Below, one piece after another: positions 25,140 through 34,319 of a stretch of DNA of 64,000 nt. Numbering within the stretch: the first letter of the stretch is position 1; each line of letters begins with the position of its first letter. Under the pieces are notes generated by a model that saw nothing but the letters and a program-made list of their open reading frames with translations, ran no database searches and had not been told where the DNA came from. The stretch lies in contig NZ_FXAZ01000001.1 in NCBI RefSeq assembly GCF_900177815.1, positions 1,674,001-1,738,000 of the forward strand, given 5' to 3'. The position numbers and the translations under genes are program-made. This DNA comes from Paenibacillus aquistagni (lineage in GTDB: Bacteria; Bacillota; Bacilli; Paenibacillales; Paenibacillaceae).

Positions 25140-26042
25140 TCAATGATCGCGATTCATCAAAAAATCAGCCAGCTCTAGCAGGCGCGCAGCATATGGAAGA
25201 TCCACTTGGATCACGCCTTCCTTGGCTTCGCGAGTCAACCGCTCCACTGCTTCTTTGGACGCCTCTAATCCGATAAAGTAAGGATAGGTTACCTTTCCAC
25301 TCTTCTCATCGCTGCCCTTAGGTTTGCCAATCACAGCTTCGTCACCAACGATATCGAGAATATCGTCTTGGATCTGAAAGGCTAGGCCTAGCTTGCGTCC
25401 ATAAGCGGTCAAGGCATGAAGCTGCTTCTCAGAGGCCCCTCCGATCATAGCGCCTGCTCGAAGAGCAAATACAATCAAGTCGCTTGTCTTATGCTGGTGA
25501 ATATATTCAAGTTCTTCAATGGATGTTAGGCCCTGTTCTCCATTCATATCGGCCATCTGTCCGCCTACCATGCCGCTCATCCCTGCATATTGAGCCAGTT
25601 CGGAAGTAATCTTCAGTATAACCTCTGCTGGCACATTCGCTTCACTGCTAATCTGGCTGACACAATAAAAAGCATGCGTGAGCAAAGCATCGCCCGCAAG
25701 AATGGCTGTAGCTTCACCATACACTTTATGATTGGTAAGCCTTCCACGACGGTAATCATCATTGTCCATTGCCGGCAGATCATCATGGATAAGAGAGTAG
25801 GTATGTATCATCTCAACAGCGCAGGCGGCGTGCAGGGCTGCCTTGCGATTGCCCTTCAAGCTCTCACAGGCGGCCATTACAAAGATGGGACGAAGCCTCT
25901 TACCGCCTGCCATAAGAGAATAGAGCACAGCTTCCTTTAGAGGTTCGGGAACAAACCAAGACGTCGGGAATGCTTTAGGGAGCGCTGCTTCGATCTCGTC
26001 TTTCAGCTCATTTAGATACGAGGAAAGAGACGCTTCACTCAC
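25140..26042 (-). CDS. ispA: farnesyl diphosphate synthase (polyprenyl synthetase)
   Basis: This trans-prenyltransferase of about 300 residues makes farnesyl diphosphate from IPP and DMAPP. Both Asp-rich motifs are present, the first as LIHDDLPAMDND and the second as FQIQDDILDIVGDE, with KRLRP for substrate phosphates. The frame is open to an ATG at 26090, well inside xseB. I prefer GTG at 26042, which overlaps the xseB stop and has AGGTG upstream, though GTG at 26051 is also possible. It lies downstream of xseB and upstream of dxs, so two MEP/isoprenoid genes are adjacent. Confidence 0.95.
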   Translation of the reverse strand: MSEASLSSYLNELKDEIEAALPKAFPTSWFVPEPLKEAVLYSLMAGGKRLRPIFVMAACESLKGNRKAALHAACAVEMIHTYSLIHDDLPAMDNDDYRRGRLTNHKVYGEATAILAGDALLTHAFYCVSQISSEANVPAEVILKITSELAQYAGMSGMVGGQMADMNGEQGLTSIEELEYIHQHKTSDLIVFALRAGAMIGGASEKQLHALTAYGRKLGLAFQIQDDILDIVGDEAVIGKPKGSDEKSGKVTYPYFIGLEASKEAVERLTREAKEGVIQVDLPYAARLLELADFLMNRDH

Positions 26043-26295
26043 CTTGATCACCTGCTTCCACCTGGAACGGCGCTTGAATCCATTCCCCATTCTCTTCTGT
26101 CAGCATTTCAATCTTACGCTCGACTTGGCTGAGCTTAGTATTGCAGGATTTAGAGAGAAGCATTCCTTCTTGGAAGAGCTCAATTGCTTGTTCCAAAGGC
26201 ACATCCCCATTTTCTAACTGCTCAACGATTTGCTCTAGTCGCTCCATTGCAGCTTCAAATGATAATTGTTGAATCTCTGTCGGCTCATGACTCAT
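26035..26295 (-). CDS. xseB: exodeoxyribonuclease VII small subunit
   Basis: This 86-residue helical small subunit has the family pattern SFEAAMERLEQIVEQLENGDVPLEQAIELFQEG, a two-helix unit that wraps the large subunit. It overlaps the xseA stop by 11 nt, so the subunits are translationally coupled, and it overlaps the ispA start. Exonuclease VII degrades single-stranded DNA from both ends. Several small subunits bind one XseA. Confidence 0.96.
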   Translation of the reverse strand: MSHEPTEIQQLSFEAAMERLEQIVEQLENGDVPLEQAIELFQEGMLLSKSCNTKLSQVERKIEMLTEENGEWIQAPFQVEAGDQGE

Positions 26296-27655
26296 CCTTG
26301 TCTCTTCCTTTCATCGACCATACTTGACAATCCAGCTGACCGTCCTCCAGCTTAACATGAACGATATCTCCCAGATCAACCTGAGATAAACTTCGAATTA
26401 GCGTCGTATCCTGTTCATCATACACAAGGCTGTAGCCTCTCGACATTACCTTCAATGGGCTGAGTGCATCCAGCTGCTTCATCATAAGATGCAGCTCTCT
26501 TTGGTGCTGATTCCATCGCCCGTTCATGATCACCTTGAGATCTTTGGTGTGCTGAGCCAGCTTGCTGCGGGCCAGCTTGGCTTGGTGAGATGGAGATTGC
26601 TCCTTAAGACGGGCAGTCAGGCGTTCTTTCTCCATCGAAGCGCGTTCAATGACTGTCCGGCTTCTAGCGGCAAGCCGATCTTTCAAACGTTCAAGACGTT
26701 CCCTATGAATCATGACGCTTTGCTTAGGCTTTCGCAGTACAGCAGATTGCTCAGCACGAAGCAGCCGTTCCTGCTGCACAGCAACTAGCCGTTCCATTCC
26801 ACGGGCCATTCGTCTGCGCAGATGCTCCAGATGCTGCCTCATATCGTCTTGATGCGGTACTGCCAACTCTGCAGCAGCAGTTGGTGTCGGAGCTCGCAGA
26901 TCCGCAACAAAATCAGCAATCGTAAAGTCCGTCTCATGTCCAACCGCAGATATGATTGGAATGCTCGAAGCAGCCATGGCTCTCGCAACCGCTTCTTCAT
27001 TGAATGCCCACAGTTCCTCTAATGATCCTCCGCCTCGACCTGCAATAATAACGTCGACTTGACCATGACGATTCAGCTGCTCAATGGCAGCTGCTATGCT
27101 GCTTGATGCCTGCTTGCCTTGAACGAGAACAGGAACAAGCAGTACAGGCACAGAAGGATGGCGTCGCTGCAGGGTGGTCAAGATATCGCGCACCGCAGCT
27201 CCTGTCGGTGAGGTGACAACACCGATGGCCCTTGGAAAGGCAGGAACCTTGCGCTTTCTCTCTTCTGCAAAAAGTCCCTCTTCATCCAGCTTCCGCTTCA
27301 ACTGCTCATAAGCAAGATACAAGCTTCCAATCCCATCAGGCTGCATGTGCTGGGCGTAGAACTGATACTGGCCATCGCGTTCAAATACGGTAACATGGCC
27401 CCGAGCAATCACGCGCATGCCTTCTTTCGGACGAAAGGCTAACTTCTGATTGCTCGAAGCGAACATAATGGCTCGAATACGGCTGTCTGCATCCTTCAAT
27501 GTAAAGTACATATGTCCGCTTGAATGGTGCGTGAAGTTAGAGATCTCGCCGCGCAGCCAGAAGCTCTGAAGAAGATCATCGCCATCCAGCTTCATTCGGA
27601 TATACCGATTCAATTCTTTGACGGATATGATCCGGTCCTCACCCGTTCGTGCCAT
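26285..27655 (-). CDS. xseA: exodeoxyribonuclease VII large subunit
   Basis: This 456-residue catalytic subunit has an N-terminal OB-fold (VKELNRYIRMKLDGDDLL to GHMYFTLKD), the catalytic region with GRGGGSLEELWAFNEE and ETDFTIADFVADLRAPTPTAAAE, and a long coiled-coil that binds XseB (about residues 270-400). GGGGAGG precedes the ATG. It sits between folD and xseB exactly as in B. subtilis. Confidence 0.97.
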   Translation of the reverse strand: MARTGEDRIISVKELNRYIRMKLDGDDLLQSFWLRGEISNFTHHSSGHMYFTLKDADSRIRAIMFASSNQKLAFRPKEGMRVIARGHVTVFERDGQYQFYAQHMQPDGIGSLYLAYEQLKRKLDEEGLFAEERKRKVPAFPRAIGVVTSPTGAAVRDILTTLQRRHPSVPVLLVPVLVQGKQASSSIAAAIEQLNRHGQVDVIIAGRGGGSLEELWAFNEEAVARAMAASSIPIISAVGHETDFTIADFVADLRAPTPTAAAELAVPHQDDMRQHLEHLRRRMARGMERLVAVQQERLLRAEQSAVLRKPKQSVMIHRERLERLKDRLAARSRTVIERASMEKERLTARLKEQSPSHQAKLARSKLAQHTKDLKVIMNGRWNQHQRELHLMMKQLDALSPLKVMSRGYSLVYDEQDTTLIRSLSQVDLGDIVHVKLEDGQLDCQVWSMKGRDKDES

Positions 27656-27669
27656 GTTATCCTCCCCTG

Positions 27670-28533
27670 TTACACTTCGATCTGATGAATCCGTTTTGCT
27701 GCCTTTAGGGTATTATGCATCAACATTGTAATGGTCATTGGGCCAACGCCGCCTGGAACCGGGGTAATCGCGCTGCTGAGCTCTCGAACAGAGTCAAAGT
27801 CGACATCGCCGGCAAGCTTGCCATTATCCAAACGATTCATGCCCACATCTATTACAACCGCGCCTGGCTTCACATATGATGCATCAATGAACTTCGCTTT
27901 TCCAATCGCAACGATCAGGATGTCCGCTTGCTGTGTCAGCTCCTTCATATTGCTCGTGCGCGAGTGGCACATCGTTACAGTAGCATTCTCGCGTTGAAGC
28001 AATAAGGATACTGGCTTGCCTACAATGTTGCTGCGTCCAATTACGACAGCATGCTTGCCTGCAATCTCGAGATTATAGCGTTTCAAGATCTCGATTACGC
28101 CAGCAGGGGTGCATGGAAGCAAGGAATCATCGCCCAGAACCATATTTCCTACACTAACAGGATGGAAGCCGTCAACATCCTTGTGTACGGCAATGGCGTC
28201 AATGATGGCTTTCTCATGAATTTGAGCAGGCAGTGGCAGTTGAACGAGAATCCCATGGATAGTCTCTTGCTCATTCAGCTTGTGAACCAACTCAAGCAGT
28301 TGTTCTTCAGTCGTATCTTCCGGCAAGCGATGAACCTCGGAATAATAGCCGAGCTCAAGACATGCCTTATGCTTATTGCGAACATACACTTGCGATGCCG
28401 GGTCTTCTCCGACAAGCACAACTGCAAGACCTGGCTGCAGATTCACTGCCTTTAAGCGTTCTACCTCTTGCTTGATCTCTTCGCGAATCGCTTGAGAAAC
28501 ATCCTTACCGCTTAACAATAATTCTGACATCAT
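27670..28533 (-). CDS. folD: bifunctional methylenetetrahydrofolate dehydrogenase/cyclohydrolase
   Basis: This 287-residue enzyme interconverts 5,10-methylene-THF and 10-formyl-THF. Markers are [13 protein letters not shown] with the catalytic Lys, [18 protein letters not shown], the NADP site [14 protein letters not shown] and the C-terminal [15 protein letters not shown]. Two adjacent ATG codons follow GGGGGAGATC and either could be used. It is followed after 14 nt by xseA. nusB lies upstream across 149 nt with no gene. Confidence 0.97.
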   Translation of the reverse strand: MMSELLLSGKDVSQAIREEIKQEVERLKAVNLQPGLAVVLVGEDPASQVYVRNKHKACLELGYYSEVHRLPEDTTEEQLLELVHKLNEQETIHGILVQLPLPAQIHEKAIIDAIAVHKDVDGFHPVSVGNMVLGDDSLLPCTPAGVIEILKRYNLEIAGKHAVVIGRSNIVGKPVSLLLQRENATVTMCHSRTSNMKELTQQADILIVAIGKAKFIDASYVKPGAVVIDVGMNRLDNGKLAGDVDFDSVRELSSAITPVPGGVGPMTITMLMHNTLKAAKRIHQIEV

Positions 28534-28682
28534 GATCTCCCCCGAGTTTATGTGATAAGCTCATCCCTTACCTGCTTAGCATTCATTTACAACGCAATCT
28601 TGTGCCCTATGAACGCAATTATGGATGAGAAAGCTTGACGCATGGTATTGATGTGATGATGGAATGTGGATTGTTATTCGAC

Positions 28683-29177
28683 TTACTCCTTGCTTTCCTG
28701 CCCTAATTCTTTTGCCGATTGCTCGAGGCTTGTCCCTTGAGCTTCAAACTCGCGAAGCATTTGTCCAAGTACGCCGTTCACGAACTTGCCGGACTCGTCT
28801 GTACCGAAGTGCTTTGCTAGTACAACCGCCTCATTAACAGCGACCTTCGGCGGTACATCTTCGCGGTGCATCAGCTCGTAAGCCGCAAAACGAAGAATCT
28901 GGCGATCGACTCTCGACAAACGATCCACCTGCCAATTTTTCAAATATAGCGCCAGGCGCTCGTCGATAGCTGCTCGCTCTTCCCACGTCTTGCTGACCCA
29001 TGCTACGACATGATCAAACATCGCCTTCGCTTCACGCTCATGCACGCTGCTGATCTCGCTTTCTTCTTGTTTCGCTTCATCCATGACCATTTCAACAGCC
29101 TGTTCAGGATTAACGCCGTTCATTTCCATCTGATACAGACTTTGAATGGCCATTTCTCTAGCGATACGTCTTTTCAT
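28683..29177 (-). CDS. nusB: transcription antitermination factor NusB
   Basis: This all-helical RNA-binding protein of about 164 residues, with NusE, binds boxA in rRNA leaders and supports antitermination. Family motifs are RRIAREMAIQSLYQMEMN at the N-terminus and VDRQILRFAAYELMHREDVPPKVAVNEAVVLAKHFGTDESGKFVNGVLG at the C-terminus (quoted in parts). The central region is longer and more acidic than in B. subtilis NusB (131 residues). AGGAGG precedes the ATG. Confidence 0.95.
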   Translation of the reverse strand: MKRRIAREMAIQSLYQMEMNGVNPEQAVEMVMDEAKQEESEISSVHEREAKAMFDHVVAWVSKTWEERAAIDERLALYLKNWQVDRLSRVDRQILRFAAYELMHREDVPPKVAVNEAVVLAKHFGTDESGKFVNGVLGQMLREFEAQGTSLEQSAKELGQESKE

Positions 29178-29234
29178 TGTTGACCTCCTGCGATCATTTA
29201 CATGTCATTTCATTTGTATTGTAGCCTTTTGAAC

Positions 29235-29313
29235 GAAAAAATCCTATGCATGTACCCCGAGCACTCCATCGGATGTCCGAGGATGACGCAGTCGTTCGGA
29301 GCCTGCATAGGAT
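29235..29313 (-). terminator. long-stem terminator between the DUF2273 gene and nusB
   Basis: On the minus strand ATCCTATGCA (29304-29313) and TGCATAGGAT (29241-29250) form a perfect 10-bp outer stem, with a 53-nt interior containing G/C-rich segments that can fold further (CCTCGGA against TGCTCGGGG-like stretches). TTTTTT follows. It begins at the stop codon of the DUF2273 gene. The large structured interior is unusual for a simple terminator. Confidence 0.6.
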
Positions 29314-29543
29314 TACTTAAGCCATCTCCAACGCTCAGATAACCACATTCTTATCTGCTGCAGAGGAAATACCGGCCCTAAGTTCAGATCTTTGTGCTTC
29401 CCAAAGGTATACCCGATAAATACGAGAAGCGCAACGAACAGCATATTCCAAAAGCCTACGATTAAGTATAGAATGCCAAGCGCACATCCAGCGATTATTC
29501 CGATGATGCGCCCTCCATGGCTCTCCCATAACTGCTTCCACAT
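29313..29543 (-). CDS. DUF2273 small membrane protein
   Basis: This 76-residue protein has two close membrane helices (GGRIIGIIAGCALGILYLIVGF, quoted as about residues 10-31, and NMLFVALLVFIGYTFG). The DUF2273 signature GxxxGxxxxG in the first helix and the GYxxGK turn are present. Members occur with Asp23 and AmaP in envelope stress operons. The C-terminal tail is longer than usual and contains tryptophans (LSERWRWLK). It lies 14 nt downstream of amaP. Confidence 0.88.
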   Translation of the reverse strand: MWKQLWESHGGRIIGIIAGCALGILYLIVGFWNMLFVALLVFIGYTFGKHKDLNLGPVFPLQQIRMWLSERWRWLK

Positions 29544-29557
29544 GGAACGTTCACCAC

Positions 29558-30091
29558 CTATTCAACGCGTGACTTAAAGGTCTGAGTTTGAATGACGTTC
29601 GCAACATACACAGACACATTCGACACCGGAATGCCTGTAATCTCATGAACATAATCTCGAACATTGCGTTGAACTTCTTCAGTCATTGCAGGTATGGACG
29701 TTTCCCCATCCACTACAGCCCGAATCGTAATATCAAGACCCGCTTCATTCACCTTAATACGAGCTTTAAGATCCTTCATTCCACGCACTCGCGCCGCTGC
29801 CTTCAAAGCAATATTCTCTACCGTCTCCATCGAAATGCGAATATCGCCAATCTCTGTACGCTGATCGATTGAATGGAGGGAAGTGCGCTCACGGCGAAGT
29901 GAAACGTAGAAGAAACGAACGCTTAGAATAAACAGTATGGATGCTACTACAATTAAAGCTGTAGGCAGCCATGCCGGTGCCACGAACTTCCCAGGCACTA
30001 ATCCTGTCGCCAAAATGATCAGCGCTGCAGACAGCACGCCAACCGCCAAGCTATATATAAATAACAGCAGTCTATCGAATATTCTGCTCAA
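29558..30091 (-). CDS. amaP: alkaline shock membrane anchor protein AmaP
   Basis: This 177-residue protein has two N-terminal membrane helices (about residues 8-30 and 45-62) and a C-terminal Asp23-like cytoplasmic domain (residues about 85-170). AmaP tethers Asp23 to the membrane in Staphylococcus. The start is TTG after AAGGAGG at good spacing, since no ATG lies nearby. It follows the Asp23-family gene, with an intervening hairpin, and precedes the DUF2273 gene. Confidence 0.88.
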   Translation of the reverse strand: MSRIFDRLLLFIYSLAVGVLSAALIILATGLVPGKFVAPAWLPTALIVVASILFILSVRFFYVSLRRERTSLHSIDQRTEIGDIRISMETVENIALKAAARVRGMKDLKARIKVNEAGLDITIRAVVDGETSIPAMTEEVQRNVRDYVHEITGIPVSNVSVYVANVIQTQTFKSRVE

Positions 30092-30118
30092 TAGTCGCGC
30101 CTCCTTGTTGAATTGCAG

Positions 30119-30144
30119 TAACCCCCTGCCATATGGAGGGGGTT
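30119..30144 (-). terminator. intraoperonic hairpin between yqhY and amaP
   Basis: The minus-strand sequence AACCCCCTCCATATGGCAGG continuing GGGTT forms a GC-rich hairpin with about 8 bp plus a G-A mismatch, centred on an ATAT loop. It lies 14 nt past the yqhY stop and has no strong T-run, so it could be a partial terminator or an RNA-stability element that lowers amaP relative to yqhY. Confidence 0.45.
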
Positions 30145-30157
30145 CTCACATCCAGCA

Positions 30158-30565
30158 TTATTTAACGCGAGAAGAATCCGGCTCTTCCAGCTTCTCTTGC
30201 GACTTGAAGTGAACACCGTGTACATGCACGTTAACCTCAATGACATGAAGCCCTGTCATCATCTCAATGGAGCGCTTCACATTGCTTTGAATATTCGAAG
30301 CAATCTCAGGAATTGGGTTGCCATACAGCACAATAATAGATACATCAACCGCAGCTTCGCGTTGACCTACCTCTACTTTTACACCTTTGGAAAGATTTTT
30401 GCGCCCGAGCAACTCAGCAATGCCGCCAGCAAAGCCGCCGCTCATGCCAGCCACACCCTCTACCTCAATCGTTGCAAGACCTGCAATAATTTCGATAACC
30501 TCAGGTGCGATCTGGATATTGCCTAGATCAGTACGCTCGAAATCAGGGATCATAATTTCACTCAT
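30158..30565 (-). CDS. yqhY: Asp23/Gls24-family protein YqhY
   Basis: This envelope-associated protein of about 135 residues carries the Asp23 domain, visible as IAPEVIEIIAGLATIEVEGVAGMSGGF and VSIIVLYGNPIPEIASNIQ. The frame extends to 30616, but the ATG at 30565 with AAGGAGATGG is the better start. In B. subtilis yqhY lies in the same place, between accC and nusB, and its loss disturbs fatty acid synthesis control. The equivalent position here supports a link to acetyl-CoA carboxylase. Confidence 0.92.
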   Translation of the reverse strand: MSEIMIPDFERTDLGNIQIAPEVIEIIAGLATIEVEGVAGMSGGFAGGIAELLGRKNLSKGVKVEVGQREAAVDVSIIVLYGNPIPEIASNIQSNVKRSIEMMTGLHVIEVNVHVHGVHFKSQEKLEEPDSSRVK

Positions 30566-30679
30566 CCTTATTCCATCTCCTTTACTGTATTCATCTTCAT
30601 AGCTAATCCTGTCCACCTATTAATCCATACTATATCATTTGCCTGTTGCTTATGACAAACGAGTGGTGATTTCCAGCGA

Positions 30680-32023
30680 TTATACCTCATTCTCTTCTAG
30701 GAATTTAATGTCAAAGTCGCCTCGAATAAAGGTTGGATGCTGCAGTAAGCGCATATGGAATGGAATCGTGGTATGGATCCCCTCAATGGCAAACTCCGAT
30801 AGTGCACGCTTCATTCGTTCAATGGCTTCCTCACGAGTAGGCGCCCATACAATCAGCTTCGCAATCATGGAATCATAATGCGGAGAGATTGTGTATCCTT
30901 GGTAAGCAGCTGAGTCCACACGAACGCCATAGCCCCCTGGAGGCAGATAAAATGAGATCTGACCTGCTGAAGGCATAAAGTTGCGGGATGGATCTTCTGC
31001 GTTCACTCGACATTCAATTGCCCAGCCATCAATAACGATGTCGTCTTGAGTCACAGACAATGGCGTGCCTTGAGCAACCATAATCATCTCTTTGATAATA
31101 TCGATGCCTGTAATCATTTCCGTTACAGGATGCTCCACTTGGATACGCGTATTCATCTCCATGAAGTAGAATTCACCAGTTGGGGCCAGCAGGAATTCCA
31201 GCGTGCCTGCGCCGCTGTAATGAACAGCATGCGCTGCCTTGACAGCTGCCTCGCCCATCGCTTGACGGATGTCCTCGCTGATGACCGGACATGGCGCTTC
31301 TTCAACAAGCTTTTGACGTCTGCGTTGAACAGAGCAATCACGCTCACCAAGGTGAATGACGTTGCCATGCTTATCCGCTACGATCTGAATCTCGACGTGC
31401 TTCATTCCTGTCAGGAACTTCTCAAGATAGACGCCAGCATTGCCAAAGGCTTTCTCCGCCTCTTGCTGTGCTTGAGACATCTGCTTAATTAAAGACGCCT
31501 CGTCTTCAGCTATGCGAATCCCTTTGCCGCCGCCGCCGGCAGTAGCTTTTATGATAACAGGATAGCCAATGTCGCGCGCAATCATGAGCGCATCTTCCAG
31601 ATCTTCAACAAGACCGTCGGAGCCTGGAATGACAGGCACTCCTGCATCTTTCATCGTTTGCTTCGCTACAGACTTGTCACCCATGCGCTCAATGGCATCA
31701 GCGGATGGTCCGATAAATGTAATGCCGCAGGAGCTGCAGATCTCAGCAAAGTCTGCATTCTCTGCCAAGAAGCCGTACCCTGGATGAATAGCATCACATT
31801 CTGTTAGTGTAGCGACACTCATAATATTCGTAAAGTTCAAGTAACTGTCTTTGGACGCTGTTGGCCCAATACAGTATGCTTCGTCCGCAAGACGGACGTG
31901 AAGCGCATCGCGGTCTGCTTCTGAGTATACAGCAACAGAAGCAATGCCCAGCTCTTTGCATGCACGAATGATGCGCACGGCAATCTCACCGCGATTGGCG
32001 ATCAGAATTTTTTGAAACTTCAT
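30680..32023 (-). CDS. accC: acetyl-CoA carboxylase, biotin carboxylase subunit
   Basis: This 447-residue ATP-grasp enzyme carboxylates the biotin on AccB. N-terminal [22 protein letters not shown], the glycine loop [10 protein letters not shown] and [20 protein letters not shown] are all typical. It lies 44 nt downstream of accB and 115 nt upstream of yqhY, so it belongs to the accBC-yqhY arrangement. The length is as expected for bacterial AccC. Confidence 0.97.
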   Translation of the reverse strand: MKFQKILIANRGEIAVRIIRACKELGIASVAVYSEADRDALHVRLADEAYCIGPTASKDSYLNFTNIMSVATLTECDAIHPGYGFLAENADFAEICSSCGITFIGPSADAIERMGDKSVAKQTMKDAGVPVIPGSDGLVEDLEDALMIARDIGYPVIIKATAGGGGKGIRIAEDEASLIKQMSQAQQEAEKAFGNAGVYLEKFLTGMKHVEIQIVADKHGNVIHLGERDCSVQRRRQKLVEEAPCPVISEDIRQAMGEAAVKAAHAVHYSGAGTLEFLLAPTGEFYFMEMNTRIQVEHPVTEMITGIDIIKEMIMVAQGTPLSVTQDDIVIDGWAIECRVNAEDPSRNFMPSAGQISFYLPPGGYGVRVDSAAYQGYTISPHYDSMIAKLIVWAPTREEAIERMKRALSEFAIEGIHTTIPFHMRLLQHPTFIRGDFDIKFLEENEV

Positions 32024-32067
32024 CTTTCACCCTCCCTTGGCTTATGTAAAGCATCTTTCCTGCTGCC

Positions 32068-32571
32068 TCATTCAGGCTTAACCAAGAACAGGGGTTGTCC
32101 ATACTCAACCAATTGACCATTTTCAACGAGAACCTTTACGATCTCGCCTTTGACTTCCGCTTCAAGTTCATTCATCAGCTTCATCGCTTCAAGAATGCAA
32201 ACAATCGATTTCTCGTTTACCTTGTCCCCAACTTGTACATAGGAAGGAGAGTCAGGGGATGGCGCTGAATAGAATGTGCCCACCATTGGAGATACGATTT
32301 GGTGCAAGCCTGCATCGCTATCTTCCTTCGCTGGTGCTGCAACTGTCTCTGCTGCAGCTGGCGCTGGTGTCGCTTGTACCGCCGGAACGGCTTGAGGAAC
32401 CGAATACACAGGTGCTGGCTGTGACGCTTGAACAGCAACCACCTCGGTTTTGCCTGGTTTGCGGATCGACAGGCGGAATCCTTCATTCTCCACCTCTAAC
32501 TCATGAACCGAGGTTTGATCTAATAGCTTGATGAGCTCTTTAATCTCACTTATTTTGAACAATTCATTCAC
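32068..32571 (-). CDS. accB: biotin carboxyl carrier protein of acetyl-CoA carboxylase
   Basis: This 167-residue carrier has an N-terminal region (about 1-35), an Ala/Pro-rich flexible linker (about 45-85, APAAAETVAAPAK) and a C-terminal biotinyl domain with CILEAMKLMNELEAEV, where Lys of AMKLM takes biotin. A sigma-A-like promoter with TATAAT lies about 180 nt upstream at 32753-32780, so accBC starts its own transcript after spoIIIAH. Confidence 0.96.
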   Translation of the reverse strand: MNELFKISEIKELIKLLDQTSVHELEVENEGFRLSIRKPGKTEVVAVQASQPAPVYSVPQAVPAVQATPAPAAAETVAAPAKEDSDAGLHQIVSPMVGTFYSAPSPDSPSYVQVGDKVNEKSIVCILEAMKLMNELEAEVKGEIVKVLVENGQLVEYGQPLFLVKPE

Positions 32572-32752
32572 TCCTCTTGACCGTATGTATCACAAGTAGC
32601 GCTGCCTGAGCATCATTGCCCAATCGTACGATAGCATGTCTCCCCAGCTCGTACAGCAGCTCTTGTGGATCAGGATGCACCGCGACGGATGCAAGTTGTA
32701 CAGATCCTTCACAACATAACCTAGAATGTACAAACTCAATATAGACGTATGT

Positions 32753-32780
32753 ATTATATCATAATCGGAACAAATGGAAA
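32753..32780 (-). promoter_or_regulatory. candidate accBC promoter
   Basis: On the minus strand TATAAT (32753-32758) is the -10 and TTTCCA (32775-32780) a weaker -35 with a 16-bp spacer. It abuts the spoIIIAH terminator. The predicted leader to accB is about 180 nt, long enough for regulation, but no riboswitch was recognised in it. Confidence 0.45.
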
Positions 32781-32803
32781 GAGCCCAGTTTGGACTGGGC
32801 TCT
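32780..32803 (-). terminator. terminator after spoIIIAH
   Basis: A perfect 10-bp stem (AGAGCCCAGT and ACTGGGCTCT) with a 4-nt loop is followed on the minus strand by TTTCC. It begins a few bases past the spoIIIAH stop. The T-run is short. Confidence 0.7.
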
Positions 32804-32810
32804 AGAGCGC

Positions 32811-33524
32811 TTATTCCGATACGTATTGAACGCTGATCTTATCCTGCGTTACATTGAGCTCTTTCATCACTTTATCCATAATTCCGACAGCTTCCTTCAC
32901 TTCTAGCTTCGGACTTTGTACGACCACTTTGAACTTGTCATTTTCCTGAGTAATGACGGCGCTGTCGAATTGCGCTTGCAGCTCATTTTCGAGACTCGTA
33001 ATTTTTTGTTCCCGATCATCCAGATTTGACATTTCATCATACGCCTGCGAGAGCTCTTTGCCGTTAATATTGTCGGCGTCATTGATGATGCCAAGCAAGC
33101 GCTCCATTTCTTTTTGATAGTTCTCATTGCGATCCATTTGCAGGCCCTCAATTGTGCTGCGCTTCATTACACCTTGAGCCTCCGCTTCGTCCAGCACGGC
33201 TTGATCTTCAGGGGTAATGGTTTCTTTGCTTGCTGCACCTGATGATGGTTCTGTGCTCTCAGAAGAGTTCGCTTCTTGCGTTGCAGCTTGATCTTGGCTC
33301 AATCCATCTTCGGTCGTGCCTGATACCTCTGTAATCTCAATGTCTCCTGCTTGGGTTTGTCCGACTTCAGTAGCATGATCCTTGACCATGGTTTCCGTCT
33401 GCGTCTTGTTGCCGGTTGCCGTTTTGCTTGGGTTTGTATCCTCTGTAAACAAATAATAGGCGGACAATACTACCATCAAGCTAAGCATCGAAACTAACCA
33501 GATCGTTTGTCTTTTTGTATTCAT
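32811..33524 (-). CDS. spoIIIAH: stage III sporulation protein AH
   Basis: This 237-residue protein has an N-terminal membrane anchor (TIWLVSMLSLMVVLSAYYLF), a long acidic Gln/Thr/Glu-rich stretch, and the C-terminal YscJ/FliF-like ring domain that pairs with SpoIIQ across the engulfment space (ending IMDKVMKELNVTQDKISVQYV). It has AAGGAGGG before the ATG. The acidic linker (about residues 30-100) is longer than in B. subtilis. Last gene of the spoIIIA operon. Confidence 0.95.
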   Translation of the reverse strand: MNTKRQTIWLVSMLSLMVVLSAYYLFTEDTNPSKTATGNKTQTETMVKDHATEVGQTQAGDIEITEVSGTTEDGLSQDQAATQEANSSESTEPSSGAASKETITPEDQAVLDEAEAQGVMKRSTIEGLQMDRNENYQKEMERLLGIINDADNINGKELSQAYDEMSNLDDREQKITSLENELQAQFDSAVITQENDKFKVVVQSPKLEVKEAVGIMDKVMKELNVTQDKISVQYVSE

Positions 33525-33554
33525 TCGTGAATACCCTCCTTATGCTTAGAGCAA

Positions 33555-34220
33555 TTATTCCGCGACCTTGCGCGGTACGACCGAGATTCGATAGGCAGGC
33601 ACGTTCAGTCCTTTTTCTACCGCATCGGTTATGAACTGTTTTACGGTTTGGTTTTCTGCACCCTTGGCAACGACGATAACTCCTCTGATCTTTGGCTTAA
33701 TGCGCTTCGTGACGATCGGTTCATTATTGTCTGGCGTCTCTACCATGACGATTTCCCCATCTCGCGAGTACTGCGTAATATGGCGCTTGCCGCCATTCGC
33801 ATCCGTTTCTTCGGTAACCTGCTGCTGATCCTTCATATTGCGCTGAATGACCAACTCCTCTGTGGAGTCAATCGTTACCATTACTTCCACTTGACCCACA
33901 CCAACAACATCTTCAAGAATGGACCGAATTCTTGTTTCAAACGAATTCTCGATCATCTCAAAAACTCCCATTGGTTGTGAACCCGGCGACCCATCAACAC
34001 CTGCTGGCAGCGATGTATTCATAGTTGGAGGTTCACGTCCTTCATTGCCCTTCAAGAGATTCCCTGCTCCTTGCAGCGGGTTCAATGAGCTAAAGAGCAC
34101 AAGACCGACACCAACGAGGCCTAGCAGAAGCAGCCACCGAAATGACTGCACTCTTTTGGATCCGCCCTCCCCGCCGCCGATGATGGATTCCATTTTTTGC
34201 AGCCATTTCGCCACCTTCAT
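33555..34220 (-). CDS. spoIIIAG: stage III sporulation protein AG
   Basis: This protein of about 221 residues has one N-terminal helix (LLLLGLVGVGLVLFSSL) and a ring-building domain (VGVGQVEVMVTIDSTEELVIQRN and IRGVIVVAKGAENQTVKQFITD, typical SpoIIIAG signatures). It forms the large ring of the SpoIIIA-SpoIIQ channel. Start candidates TTG, ATG and GTG lie within 12 nt around AAGGCGG. I give the ATG. Between spoIIIAF and spoIIIAH. Confidence 0.94.
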   Translation of the reverse strand: MKVAKWLQKMESIIGGGEGGSKRVQSFRWLLLLGLVGVGLVLFSSLNPLQGAGNLLKGNEGREPPTMNTSLPAGVDGSPGSQPMGVFEMIENSFETRIRSILEDVVGVGQVEVMVTIDSTEELVIQRNMKDQQQVTEETDANGGKRHITQYSRDGEIVMVETPDNNEPIVTKRIKPKIRGVIVVAKGAENQTVKQFITDAVEKGLNVPAYRISVVPRKVAE

Positions 34221-34319
34221 CAACCGCCTTATTAGAGTATGATGGACGGGCTTTACCTTGTCCTTAATTCACCTATACGCGACTTGTCCAGATTTATGAC
34301 TGGTTTGTCCAAAAATCAT

